A DNA stretch of 60,454 nucleotides from Cyanobacteria bacterium RI_101 (GTDB taxonomy: Bacteria; Cyanobacteriota; Cyanobacteriia; Cyanobacteriales; Microcystaceae): contig WGLZ01000041.1 of the NCBI GenBank assembly GCA_016471375.1, positions 1 through 60,454 on the forward strand. The letters are read 5' to 3'. This document shows, piece after piece, positions 52,435 to 60,454 of this stretch. Numbering within the stretch: the stretch's first letter is position 1; the number at the start of each line of letters is the position of its first letter. Made by a program: the position numbers and the translations under genes. A model generated the notes under the pieces. That model saw nothing but the letters and a program-made list of their open reading frames with translations, did not search any database and was not told where the DNA came from.

Positions 52435-54093
52435 ATGACCACCGCTATCCCGACCCTAAACCTCCAGCCGCCCCGCCGGAAATGGACGGACTACTTCAGC
52501 TTTTGCACCGACCACAAGGTAATCGGCATTCAATACCTCGTCACCTCCTTCGTCTTCTTCTTTATCGGCGGCTCCTTTGCCGAAGTGATGCGGACGGAGT
52601 TGGCTACCCCCGACCCGGATTTCGTCTCCCCGGAACTCTATAACCAACTGATGACGCTCCACGGCACCATCATGATCTTTTTGTGGATCGTGCCGGCCGG
52701 CGCCGCCTTTGCCAACTATTTAATTCCCCTGATGATCGGCGCCGAGGATATGGCCTTTCCCCGTCTCAACGCCGTGGCCTTTTGGCTGACGCCGCCAGGG
52801 GGCGTTTTATTGATCTCTAGCTTCTTTGTCGGCGCTCCCCAGGCCGGTTGGACATCCTACCCGCCCCTCAGTTTGCTCAGCGGCAAGTGGGGTGAAGAAA
52901 TCTGGATTTTAAGCGTTCTGCTGGTGGGAACCTCCTCGATTTTGGGGGCCATTAATTTCGTCACCACTATTCTCAAGATGCGGATCAAGGACATGGATCT
53001 CCACAGTATGCCCCTCTTTTGTTGGGCGATGCTGGCGACGTCTTCCTTAATCCTGCTCTCTACCCCCGTTCTGGCCGCGGCGCTGATCCTGCTGTCCTTT
53101 GACCTCATCGCCGGCACCAGTTTCTTTAACCCCACCGGCGGCGGCGACCCGGTGGTTTACCAGCATTTGTTCTGGTTCTATTCCCACCCGGCGGTCTATA
53201 TTATGATCCTCCCCTTCTTTGGGGTGATCTCCGAAGTGATTCCCGTCCACGCCCGCAAACCCATCTTCGGCTACCGGGCCATCGCCTACTCCAGCCTCGC
53301 CATTAGCTTTTTGGGGCTGATCGTCTGGGCCCACCACATGTTCACCAGCGGCACCCCCGGTTGGCTACGGATGTTCTTTATGGCCACCACCATGCTCATC
53401 GCCGTGCCCACGGGGATCAAGATTTTTAGCTGGTGCGGCACCCTTTGGGGCGGCAAAATTAGCCTCAACACCGCCATGCTCTTCGCCATTGGTTTCCTGG
53501 CCTCCTTTTTAATGGGGGGGTTAACGGGGATCATGGTGGCTTCCGTGCCCTTCGATATCCACGTCCACGACACCTACTTTGTGGTGGGACACTTCCACTA
53601 CGTCCTCTTTGGCGGCAGCGCCTTGGCGCTTTTTTCGGCGGTTTACCACTGGTTCCCGAAAATGACGGGCCGCATGGTCAATGAAAACCTCGGACGCCTC
53701 CATTTCGCCTTAATGTTTGTGGGTTTAAACCTGACCTTTATGCCCATGCACGAACTGGGGCTACTGGGCATGAACCGCCGTATCGCCCTCTACGATCCTC
53801 AGTTTCAATCCCTGAACCAACTCAGCACCCTCGGCGCCTATCTCTTGGGCGTCTCCAGCATCCCCTTTGTGATCAACGTCTTTTGGAGCATTTTCAAAGG
53901 CGAAAAAGCGGGGCGGAACCCCTGGCGAGCACTGACCCTGGAATGGCAAACCGCCTCTCCCCCCATTATCGAAAACTTTGAGGAGGAACCCGTGCTCTGG
54001 TCCGGCCCCTACGATTTTGGCATTGACTCCGAGAGCGTGGACGGGGAGGAATCCGTGGCGGAGATGTTGGCGGAAGTGGGCGCCGAGCGTTAG
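52435..54093 (+). CDS. ctaD: Cytochrome c oxidase subunit I
   Basis: A 552-aa heme-copper oxidase core with 12 membrane segments. Heme a/Cu-B ligands: MTLHGTIMIF, the WFYSHPAVYIMILPFFGVIS block with the cross-linked His-Tyr region, and HVHDTYFVVGHFHYVLFGG. Expected operon order is ctaCDE, but no subunit III gene follows: recQ starts 8 bases after the stop. Confidence 0.97.
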   Translation: MTTAIPTLNLQPPRRKWTDYFSFCTDHKVIGIQYLVTSFVFFFIGGSFAEVMRTELATPDPDFVSPELYNQLMTLHGTIMIFLWIVPAGAAFANYLIPLMIGAEDMAFPRLNAVAFWLTPPGGVLLISSFFVGAPQAGWTSYPPLSLLSGKWGEEIWILSVLLVGTSSILGAINFVTTILKMRIKDMDLHSMPLFCWAMLATSSLILLSTPVLAAALILLSFDLIAGTSFFNPTGGGDPVVYQHLFWFYSHPAVYIMILPFFGVISEVIPVHARKPIFGYRAIAYSSLAISFLGLIVWAHHMFTSGTPGWLRMFFMATTMLIAVPTGIKIFSWCGTLWGGKISLNTAMLFAIGFLASFLMGGLTGIMVASVPFDIHVHDTYFVVGHFHYVLFGGSALALFSAVYHWFPKMTGRMVNENLGRLHFALMFVGLNLTFMPMHELGLLGMNRRIALYDPQFQSLNQLSTLGAYLLGVSSIPFVINVFWSIFKGEKAGRNPWRALTLEWQTASPPIIENFEEEPVLWSGPYDFGIDSESVDGEESVAEMLAEVGAER

Positions 54094-54101
54094 GTTGCCA
54101 G

Positions 54102-55565
54102 ATGGAGCGCCGAGAAGTCCTGGCCCAACTCCAAAAAATTTGGGGTTACGGGGAGTTTCGCTACCCCCAAGGGGAGGTGGTGGACTGCCTGCTCCAGGGC
54201 CGGGACGCCTTGGCCATTCTTCCTACCGGCGCCGGCAAATCCCTCTGTTTCCAACTGCCGGCGCTGTTGCGGTCGGGGTTAACCCTCGTGGTCTCGCCCC
54301 TGATTGCCCTGATGGAAAATCAGGTTCAGGAACTCCGAGAGAAGGGCCTAGGGGCGGCCTGTCTCCATAGCGAACTGCCCCGGCCCAAGCGCCGGGAATT
54401 ACTTAAACAAATTGAGAATCAAGCCTTTCGACTCCTTTACCTAGCGCCGGAAACCCTCCTCAGCCTGCCGGTCTGGGAAATTTTACGGAAACCGTCCCTG
54501 CAATTGCGGGGTTTGATGCTAGACGAAGCCCACTGTCTCGTTCAATGGGGAGACAGTTTTCGCCCGGCCTACCGCCGTTTGGGAATTTTACGCTCGGCGC
54601 TGGCCCAAACGAACCCTTCCGCCCAGACCATGGCGCTGGCGGCCTTCACCGGCACCGCCGACGCCGCCACCGAAGCGGAAATTAGCCAGGCGCTCCAGTT
54701 AAGAGATCCCCAAATCTTTCGCCTCAGCGCCTACCGTCCCCACTTAGCTTTAACGGTGAAAACCGTCTGGAGCGAGCGCTGTCGTTGGCATTTACTCCGA
54801 GAACAGGTTCGGCGCTATAGCGGGCAAGGCGGATTAATCTATGTCCGCACTCGGGGCGATAGTCTGAAATTAGCCCAGCGCTTAGAAAAAGAGAAGATTA
54901 AAACCGCGGCCTACCACGGCGGACTGGGCGCCCAGGAACGGCGCCGGTTGGAAAATCTCTGGTTAAAGGGACAACTGCCCTTTGTGGTTTGCACCAATGC
55001 CTTTGGGCTGGGGATTAATAAACCGGATGTTAGATGGATTTTGCACTACCATCCCCCCCTTTTACTGGCGGAATACCTACAGGAAGTGGGCCGGGCCGGG
55101 CGGGATCTGAAACCGGCGGACTGTTTAACCTTGATCAGCGAACCCACAGGCTGGCTCGACCCCGGCGACCGCCAGCGCCGGCGCTATTTTCAAGACCAGC
55201 AGAAAGAACAACGACGACAGGCCCAGGCGCTGTTGAGTCAAATTCCCCCGCGGGGAAATCTTTTAGAATTAAAACCAAACTTACCGGACCTGGAGTTCAG
55301 CCTGGCGCTCCTCCACCGTCAGGGGCGCCTAGATTGGCTCGATCCCTTTAACTATCGCCTGCGCCCCCAGGTCGCTGTTTCGCAAAATCCAACCCCGTTG
55401 GCCGAATTAACTCCCTATCTGAAAACTCGGCGCTGTCGTTGGTTATTCCTCCTAGCGGCGCTGGGGGAGAATATAGAAAAATTAACGCCCTGCGGGCGCT
55501 GCGACAACTGTTTACCCGAGTTTACTGATCCGCGCTATGGAACCGCACTTAACCCTCGACGTTAG
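54102..55565 (+). CDS. recQ: RecQ-family ATP-dependent DNA helicase
   Basis: A 487-aa short RecQ: motif 0 FGYGEFRYPQGEVV-type region, Walker A LPTGAGKSLCFQLPALL, LMLDEAHCLVQWGDSFRPAY, motif VI QEVGRAGRDLKPADCL. A C-terminal zinc site has the CGRCDNC pair plus an upstream Cys (TRRCRW). There is no HRDC domain, and the helicase core is followed by little else, as in other short cyanobacterial forms. Its last 29 bases overlap the sensor kinase gene. Confidence 0.92.
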   Translation: MERREVLAQLQKIWGYGEFRYPQGEVVDCLLQGRDALAILPTGAGKSLCFQLPALLRSGLTLVVSPLIALMENQVQELREKGLGAACLHSELPRPKRRELLKQIENQAFRLLYLAPETLLSLPVWEILRKPSLQLRGLMLDEAHCLVQWGDSFRPAYRRLGILRSALAQTNPSAQTMALAAFTGTADAATEAEISQALQLRDPQIFRLSAYRPHLALTVKTVWSERCRWHLLREQVRRYSGQGGLIYVRTRGDSLKLAQRLEKEKIKTAAYHGGLGAQERRRLENLWLKGQLPFVVCTNAFGLGINKPDVRWILHYHPPLLLAEYLQEVGRAGRDLKPADCLTLISEPTGWLDPGDRQRRRYFQDQQKEQRRQAQALLSQIPPRGNLLELKPNLPDLEFSLALLHRQGRLDWLDPFNYRLRPQVAVSQNPTPLAELTPYLKTRRCRWLFLLAALGENIEKLTPCGRCDNCLPEFTDPRYGTALNPRR

Positions 55566-58500
55566 TCTGACAGTACAGGCGGCGGCCGCGATTCTCCATC
55601 AAAATCAGCGCCAATGGGCCGCTGTGACGGATGGCTCAAGCATTCTAGGACGGTTCGGCGCCGAGGATTTATTACGCTTGTGCGCCCAGGGGCGAGATTT
55701 AACTCAGATTACCCTGGGGGAAGCGGCGGCGCCGTTGAATAAAACCCCGGAGGAGTTGGACGACGGCGCCTTAATTGGCCAACTGCGTCAGACCGAGCGC
55801 CAACTACGGGAAGCCCAGCGGCTGGCCCAAATCGGCAGTTGGGAATTGGATCTAAGGACTCAGACCCTAACTTGGTCGGAAGGGATTTATCAAATTTTTG
55901 AACTTGATTCTAAAACTATTGAACCTTCCTACGCATTATTTTTAAGCCTTTTGCCGCCGGAGGACGCCGAGGAACTCAACCGGGTTTATCGCCAACATCT
56001 AGAAGACGGCGTTCCCTACGAGTTCATTCATCGTTTTATTACCTCAGACGGGCAGGTGAAGTATATCCGGGAGCGTTGCGAAACTGAATTTTCCGAGACC
56101 GGAACGCCGTTATTGTCCAGGGGCACGGCCCAGGACGTGACAGCCACTCACCGGGCCCAGTTAATGCTCAAAAATTTGGTGGAAGCCACCGCCACTGTCA
56201 CGGGGGAGAATTTTTTTAAGGAACTGGCCCGCTGTTTAGCGGAGACCCTCGACGCGGACTACGCCCTTGTGGAAGAACTGGGGGAAAAGACTCTGCACAG
56301 CCTCGGCTTTTGGGCCAACGGCGCTCAACAGGAAAATATCTGCTACGCTTTTGCTAAAACCCCTTGCCAAGTGGTATTAGAGCGGGGCGAATATTATTGC
56401 CAGCGCCGGGTTCAGGCGGAATTTCCCGAGGACTTAGCGCTGGCGGAAATGGAGGCGGAGAGTTATCTCGGAGTGAGCGTGCGGAACTCTAGCCAAGAAA
56501 CCCTAGGACATCTCTGCATCCTCGACAAGAAGCCTTGGCCCGCCGAGCGCCGGGAAGAAGTGTTTAACATCATGCGAGTTTTCGCCGCCCGGGCCGGCGC
56601 CGAACTGGAGCGCCAGAGGATGAACCGACAATTGCAGGCGGTTAATCAGGAGTTAGAGCGAAAAGTCGCGGAAAGAACCCAATCCCTGACCCAGTTACAG
56701 GCGCGTTTAGAGTTTATTCTCTCCAGCAACCCAGCGGTTATTTTTACTTGTCGGCCCGATGGCAATTACGACGCCACTTTTGTCAGCGAGAATATCCAAA
56801 CTATTACCGGCTACAGCGTTAAGGATTTTTTAACCATTCCTAATTTTTGGGCCGACCGGATTCACCCCGAGGATCAGTCCAGGGTCTTCGCCGGAGTGCC
56901 CCAACTTTTTGAGCGGAATTACCACAGCCACGACTATCGTTTTCGCAAAGCCAATGGCGACTATATCTGGATTCGCAACCAACTGCGTCTGGTGCGAGAC
57001 GCCCAGGGCGCTCCTCTGGAAATTGCGGGCTATTTCGCTGATATTTCTGCCCAAAAACAAAGCGAGCTAGAGCGTCAAGGTCTTTTGCAGGAATTAAGCG
57101 CCTTTAAGCAAGCTTTGGATCAATCCGCCATTGTGGCGCTGACGGACGCTCGGGGCATTGTCACCTACGTCAACGACCGCTTTAGCGAAATTTCCGGCTA
57201 CGGCGCCGAGGAAATCCTGGGAAAAACCCATCGCCTGCTTAAATCTGGGGTTCACGACGACGATTTTTACCGCAATCTTTGGGAAATTATCAGTCAGGGC
57301 GAAATCTGGCGGGGAGAAATCTGCAACCGCGCCAAGGACGGACATTTTTATTGGTTAGAATGCACTATTATTCCCTTCCTCGACCGGGAGGGAAAGCCCT
57401 TCCAATATCTAGCGGTGCGTTTCGACCTCACCCAACGTAAGCGGGCGGAATTAGCCCAAGCCCAGAGCAATCATCTGTTACAGGCTATTAGCAAAGCCCA
57501 ATCCCAATTTATTACCGCGGCCAATCGTTTAACTATCTTTGAAGATCTGTTGGAGAACTTATTAGAACTCACCGACAGCGAGTACGGCTTCATCGGTGAA
57601 GTCCTCTTTCGGGAAGACGGCGCCGCGGAGATCGAAGAAGGCTTTATGAAAATTCGGGGCGTTCCTTATTTAAAAACCCATAGCGTCACCAATATCGCCT
57701 GGGACGAAGCGACTCGACAATTCTACGAAGAGAATTACGAAAAGGGGATGGAATTTACCAACCTGAACACCCTCTTTGGGGCGGTAGTGTTGACGGGTCA
57801 GCCGGTGATCGCCAACAATCCCCAAACCGATCCCCGCCGGGGGGGGCTTCCCGACGGTCATCCGCCCCTGAACGCCTTTTTGGGCCTGCCCTTTTTCCAA
57901 GGCGACACTCTGTTAGGCATGGTGGGTATCGCTAACCGTCCGGGGGGCTACGATCAGGAGATTCTGGATTATCTCCAGCCTTTTCTCGTCACCTGTAGCA
58001 ATTTAATCGAAGGCTACCGCATCGAGCGCCGCCGTAAGGAGACCCAAGCGCGATTAGTCGAAAAAACTGAAGAGTTAGACCGTTTTTTCTCCGTTTCCCT
58101 CGATCTCCTTTGTATCGCCAGCGCCGAAGGGGTCTTTATTCGCCTCAATCAGGAATGGGAGCAAACCCTGGGTTATCCCTTAGCAGAATTAGAGGGACGG
58201 AACTTTTCGGACTTCCTACACCCCGACGACAAGGAAAGGACGATGACGGCCTTAAGGGAGTTGGCGGATGGTCAGATTTTAGACAACCTCACCAATCGTT
58301 ACCGTTGTCGGGACGGCTCCTATCGTTGGCTGGAATGGCGAGCGGCGCCGGTGGACGGCTTGATCTACGCCGCGGCCCGGGATGTGACGGAACGCAAGAA
58401 ATACGAGGCGCAACTGGAAGCTAGCAACGGGCAATTAGTCAAGGCCACTCGCCTCAAGGACGAATTTTTGGCCAACATGAGCCACGAGTTACGCACCCCC

Positions 58501-59571
58501 CTCAACGCCATTCTGGTCAATATCCAAACCCTAAACGAGGGGGTTTACGGCGCCCTCAACGAGCGCCAACTGCGCTCGCTCCAGACCGTTGAGCAGAGCG
58601 GTCAACATCTTCTGAGTTTGATCAACGAAATTTTGGATCTGGCCAAAATCGAAGCCGGGCAGATGACCCTAGAGATTAACCCCGCCGCCGTCGGGCCCTT
58701 GTGCCAATCCAGTTTAGTCTTTGTCAAACAACAGGCCCTGCGCAAACGGGTGCGACTCCTCACCGACCTGTCTCCGGGGCTACCCTGCCTACTGGTGGAC
58801 GAGCGCCGGATTCGCCAAGCCTTGATCAATTTGCTCAATAACGCCGTTAAATTCACCCCGGAGGGGGGACAGGTGACTCTCTCCGCCGACTTCGCCGAAG
58901 ACCCCCGTTTTTTACGACTCACCGTGACCGATACGGGCATCGGCATCGCCCCGACGGATCAAAAACGACTCTTCCAACCCTTCTATCAAGTGGACGGCGC
59001 TCTAAATCGCAAGTACGAAGGCACAGGTCTAGGATTGGCGCTGGTAAAACGGATTATCGACCTCCACGACGGCGAGGTGACCCTGGCAAGCGAAGTCGGC
59101 GTCGGCAGTTCCTTTAGTTTGCTATTGCCCTGGGGAGAGGGTCAGGCCGTCGAAGAAGCGGGAAAAACTCTTTTTTCTCCGAGTTTCTGGCCGGCGCCGA
59201 CCCGAGCCAGTGTTCTGATTGCGGAGCATCATTCGGCCAGCTTAGAATCCCTGGGAAATTACTTAGAGGAAAAGGGCTATCGGATCTTTAGAGCTAAGGA
59301 CGGGGAAGCCGCCCTCGCCACTGTTCGACGAGAACGGCCCGGTCTGATTATCCTCGGGGTTTCGGCGCTGGCGAAGGAGGGTTTGGGGATTATCGAGGGT
59401 TTACGAAGACTAGAGGGATTGGAGACGCTCCCCATCATCGTCTTAGGCGGGACGAACTTAGATTGGGATGAAGAGCGGATCTTAGCCGCCGGCGCTACGG
59501 ACTATCTCGCTAAACCGTTTAAATTAATCGACGTGTCTTTTTTGGTTCAAAAGTATTTAAGGATTGTTTAG
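55537..59571 (+). CDS. Multi-PAS/GAF sensor histidine kinase with degenerate receiver domain
   Basis: A 1344-aa protein. N-terminal CBS-like fragment (about 1-70), PAS with PAC (about 90-205), GAF (about 215-355), coiled coil, PAS (about 385-510), PAS (520-640), GAF (about 665-830), PAS (about 845-955), HisKA with DEFLANMSHELRTPLNAIL (H983), HATPase with N-L-L-N-N-A-V-K-F and DTGIGI, G-T-G-L-G-L boxes (about 1085-1205), and a receiver-like end (about 1225-1344). That end lacks acidic residues at the usual phosphorylation site (LIILGVSA for D) and has IAEHHSA for the acidic pair, though LAKPF is kept. Starts inside recQ. Confidence 0.92.
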   Translation: MEPHLTLDVSLTVQAAAAILHQNQRQWAAVTDGSSILGRFGAEDLLRLCAQGRDLTQITLGEAAAPLNKTPEELDDGALIGQLRQTERQLREAQRLAQIGSWELDLRTQTLTWSEGIYQIFELDSKTIEPSYALFLSLLPPEDAEELNRVYRQHLEDGVPYEFIHRFITSDGQVKYIRERCETEFSETGTPLLSRGTAQDVTATHRAQLMLKNLVEATATVTGENFFKELARCLAETLDADYALVEELGEKTLHSLGFWANGAQQENICYAFAKTPCQVVLERGEYYCQRRVQAEFPEDLALAEMEAESYLGVSVRNSSQETLGHLCILDKKPWPAERREEVFNIMRVFAARAGAELERQRMNRQLQAVNQELERKVAERTQSLTQLQARLEFILSSNPAVIFTCRPDGNYDATFVSENIQTITGYSVKDFLTIPNFWADRIHPEDQSRVFAGVPQLFERNYHSHDYRFRKANGDYIWIRNQLRLVRDAQGAPLEIAGYFADISAQKQSELERQGLLQELSAFKQALDQSAIVALTDARGIVTYVNDRFSEISGYGAEEILGKTHRLLKSGVHDDDFYRNLWEIISQGEIWRGEICNRAKDGHFYWLECTIIPFLDREGKPFQYLAVRFDLTQRKRAELAQAQSNHLLQAISKAQSQFITAANRLTIFEDLLENLLELTDSEYGFIGEVLFREDGAAEIEEGFMKIRGVPYLKTHSVTNIAWDEATRQFYEENYEKGMEFTNLNTLFGAVVLTGQPVIANNPQTDPRRGGLPDGHPPLNAFLGLPFFQGDTLLGMVGIANRPGGYDQEILDYLQPFLVTCSNLIEGYRIERRRKETQARLVEKTEELDRFFSVSLDLLCIASAEGVFIRLNQEWEQTLGYPLAELEGRNFSDFLHPDDKERTMTALRELADGQILDNLTNRYRCRDGSYRWLEWRAAPVDGLIYAAARDVTERKKYEAQLEASNGQLVKATRLKDEFLANMSHELRTPLNAILVNIQTLNEGVYGALNERQLRSLQTVEQSGQHLLSLINEILDLAKIEAGQMTLEINPAAVGPLCQSSLVFVKQQALRKRVRLLTDLSPGLPCLLVDERRIRQALINLLNNAVKFTPEGGQVTLSADFAEDPRFLRLTVTDTGIGIAPTDQKRLFQPFYQVDGALNRKYEGTGLGLALVKRIIDLHDGEVTLASEVGVGSSFSLLLPWGEGQAVEEAGKTLFSPSFWPAPTRASVLIAEHHSASLESLGNYLEEKGYRIFRAKDGEAALATVRRERPGLIILGVSALAKEGLGIIEGLRRLEGLETLPIIVLGGTNLDWDEERILAAGATDYLAKPFKLIDVSFLVQKYLRIV

Positions 59572-59636
59572 ACCGGGCGACTCCACCCGCGTATTCAGCA
59601 GTTAAACCTGTTTACTCCGCCGGGAATCATAGACCT

Positions 59637-60230
59637 TTACGGGGAAATCTTCAGCCAGCCAAAAATCTGGGTCGCCGTCAGAGTCAGGTCTAAACCGGGA
59701 AGAATCGGCAAAGGATCGTCCCCCCGGCCAATTTCCCCATCGACGGCGCTGAAAATTTGGGGCGGCCGATCCGGGAAATAAACGACGATACTTTTCTCCT
59801 CCGGGTTAATCAGCCAGCCAAGAGCGCAACCCTGTTCTAGACAAAGAGTAATCTTGTTTAACACCTTGACTTCGCTTTGCTGGGGCGACAAAATTTCAAT
59901 CACCCAATCCGGCGCTTGATTAATCGCGGTATTTTCCATTTCCCCCTCTGGAGTCAGGGGAATCTGTTCTCGCCGCAGAATCGCAATATCAGTCACGAGG
60001 GAACGATTAGAAAACGCGCAACGTAATTCGGGAAAGGCGTAAATAGCGCCGAGGGGCTGAGTTAAGGACTCAATCGCCTGGGCTAATCGCAGTTGCAAAC
60101 GACTGTGGGGGAGTTTGGGCATGGGCTTTTGGGTGGGGACGCCGTTCAAAAATTCCCAGGCGGGGGAGTCGTCAATCTCGGGGCGGGCCAGAAAGTCCCC
60201 AAGGGTCAGGCGGGTTTGGGCGAGGGTCAT
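59637..60230 (-). CDS. Uma2-family (DUF820) putative endonuclease
   Basis: A 197-aa protein with the PD-(D/E)XK core: LVTDIAILRREQIPL (Asp) and PDWVIEILSPQQSEVKVLNK (Glu), EQGCALGWLINPEEKSIVVY, and an end TATQIFGWLKISP. Complete. The bases coding its last six codons and stop are present again upstream of its own ATG (60241-60261), suggesting an earlier tandem copy. Confidence 0.87.
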   Translation of the reverse strand: MTLAQTRLTLGDFLARPEIDDSPAWEFLNGVPTQKPMPKLPHSRLQLRLAQAIESLTQPLGAIYAFPELRCAFSNRSLVTDIAILRREQIPLTPEGEMENTAINQAPDWVIEILSPQQSEVKVLNKITLCLEQGCALGWLINPEEKSIVVYFPDRPPQIFSAVDGEIGRGDDPLPILPGLDLTLTATQIFGWLKISP

Positions 60231-60240
60231 GGGTTTGAGG

Positions 60241-60261
60241 TTACGGGGAAATCTTCAGCCA
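60241..60261 (-). repeat. 21-base direct repeat flanking the Uma2 gene
   Basis: Identical to 59637-59657, which codes WLKISP-stop of the Uma2 gene. Here it reads as the same peptide end preceded by KAPSFP, so it is the relic of a second Uma2 tail. Confidence 0.85.
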
Positions 60262-60335
60262 AGGGAAACTGGGAGCTTTGCCTATTTTGAACGGCGCTAA
60301 TACCCGGTTCTAATTATCGAAAATGATGTTGAAAA

Positions 60336-60355
60336 CCCCACGCTTAAGCGTGGGG
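60336..60355. repeat. Perfect 20-base palindrome
   Basis: CCCCACGCTTAAGCGTGGGG is a perfect palindrome. Hairpins of this sequence type are frequent at ends of IS200/IS605-type elements and near tnpB genes. Confidence 0.8.
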
Positions 60356-60367
60356 ATGAAAACACGA

Positions 60368-60389
60368 GGGGGTTTTAACCCCCCGTTTT
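60368..60389 (+). terminator. Terminator-like hairpin at the window edge
   Basis: GGGGGTT (60368-60374) pairs with AACCCCC (60377-60383) across TT, then CCGTTTTG. Confidence 0.6.
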
Positions 60390-60390
60390 G

Positions 60391-60419
60391 TTCACAAAAT
60401 CCCATTCAAGTGTTAAGAT
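60391..60419 (+). promoter_or_regulatory. Sigma-70-type promoter of the gene leaving the window
   Basis: TTCACA (60391-60396), a 17-base spacer, then TAAGAT (60414-60419), with an ATG 24 bases downstream. Confidence 0.45.
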
Positions 60420-60442
60420 TGGAACCGTCTTGGTTTTACAGG

Positions 60443-60454
60443 ATGAAAAACTCC
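60443..60454 (+). CDS. Start of a gene running off the right edge
   Basis: ATG AAA AAC TCC (Met-Lys-Asn-Ser) follows the promoter; AGG directly precedes the ATG. Only four codons are visible. Given the hairpins before it, a transposon-type gene (IS200/IS605 TnpA or TnpB) is the best guess, but it is no more than that. Confidence 0.3.

Noticed and set aside
1-60454. tRNA, rRNA, riboswitch and CRISPR signals
   Set aside because: No T-loop (GTTCRANNC) in a cloverleaf context, no spaced direct repeats of CRISPR type and no recognisable riboswitch core were found by eye; a covariance-model search would be decisive.

Overview
The window is bacterial chromosome from a cyanobacterium. Several genes are specific to that phylum or typical of it: the PanC-CMK fusion, VIPP1, Ccs1 (ResB), a GUN4-domain protein, rpoZ with DUF1818, and the DUF2808, DUF3318 and DUF3352 proteins. 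Others are common there, such as pntA/pntB, cytochrome oxidase ctaC/ctaD, RppA-like and LexA regulators, and abundant Uma2 nucleases. The DNA is GC-rich and saturated with GGCGCC and its one-base variants (GGCGCT, AGCGCC), inside genes and between them. The classic cyanobacterial HIP1 octamer GCGATCGC was seen only once, inside an AT-rich toxin-antitoxin pair. I cannot name the genus.

Layout. 1-6.5 kb: tail of a bluetail-type surface protein; rpoZ operon; rfbD; a small accessory cassette (87-aa protein plus DUF2335 membrane protein); dnaJ-tusA-rsgA. 6.7-19.2 kb: housekeeping genes (permease, exonuclease III, panC-cmk, proA, argH, cca, ccs1) and a three-gene envelope-like block with a catalytically incomplete M16 protease. 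19.2-25.3 kb: an accessory island with a decayed DUF433/DUF5615 pair, an Rpn nuclease gene fused at its 3' end to a bluetail gene tail, a second copy of that junction, hicAB with a shortened HicB, a frameshifted ELWxxDGT/Calx-beta/RTX surface protein gene, and a Uma2 gene. 25.4-36.7 kb: ArsA/GET3 ATPase, DUF3352, VIPP1, DUF2808, pntA and pntB split by repeats, truB and rfbC. 36.8-46.8 kb: a vMAP-type AAA protein, a phytase-like lipoprotein, an ABC ATPase, DUF3318, then radical SAM, RppA-like regulator, ferritin-like diiron and GUN4 genes, an SPS-like glycosyltransferase and a YdcF protein. 47-59.6 kb: secreted protein, LexA without its catalytic serine, a cation/proton antiporter, ctaC-ctaD followed by recQ and a 1344-aa multi-PAS/GAF histidine kinase instead of ctaE. 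59.6-60.5 kb: another Uma2 gene with a duplication scar, then hairpins and a promoter that look like the edge of an IS200/IS605-type element running off the window.

How it fits together: most of the window is ordinary core metabolism and photosynthetic-cell maintenance (membrane energisation by PntAB and cytochrome oxidase, thylakoid membrane upkeep by VIPP1, c-type cytochrome maturation by Ccs1, dTDP-rhamnose synthesis by RfbC and RfbD). The unusual parts are the 19-25 kb island, the DUF2335 cassette, the altered catalytic or phosphorylation sites (LexA, the kinase's terminal receiver-like domain, the M16 protein, the vMAP Walker B) and the repeat families that invade gene ends. No tRNA, rRNA or CRISPR array was recognised.
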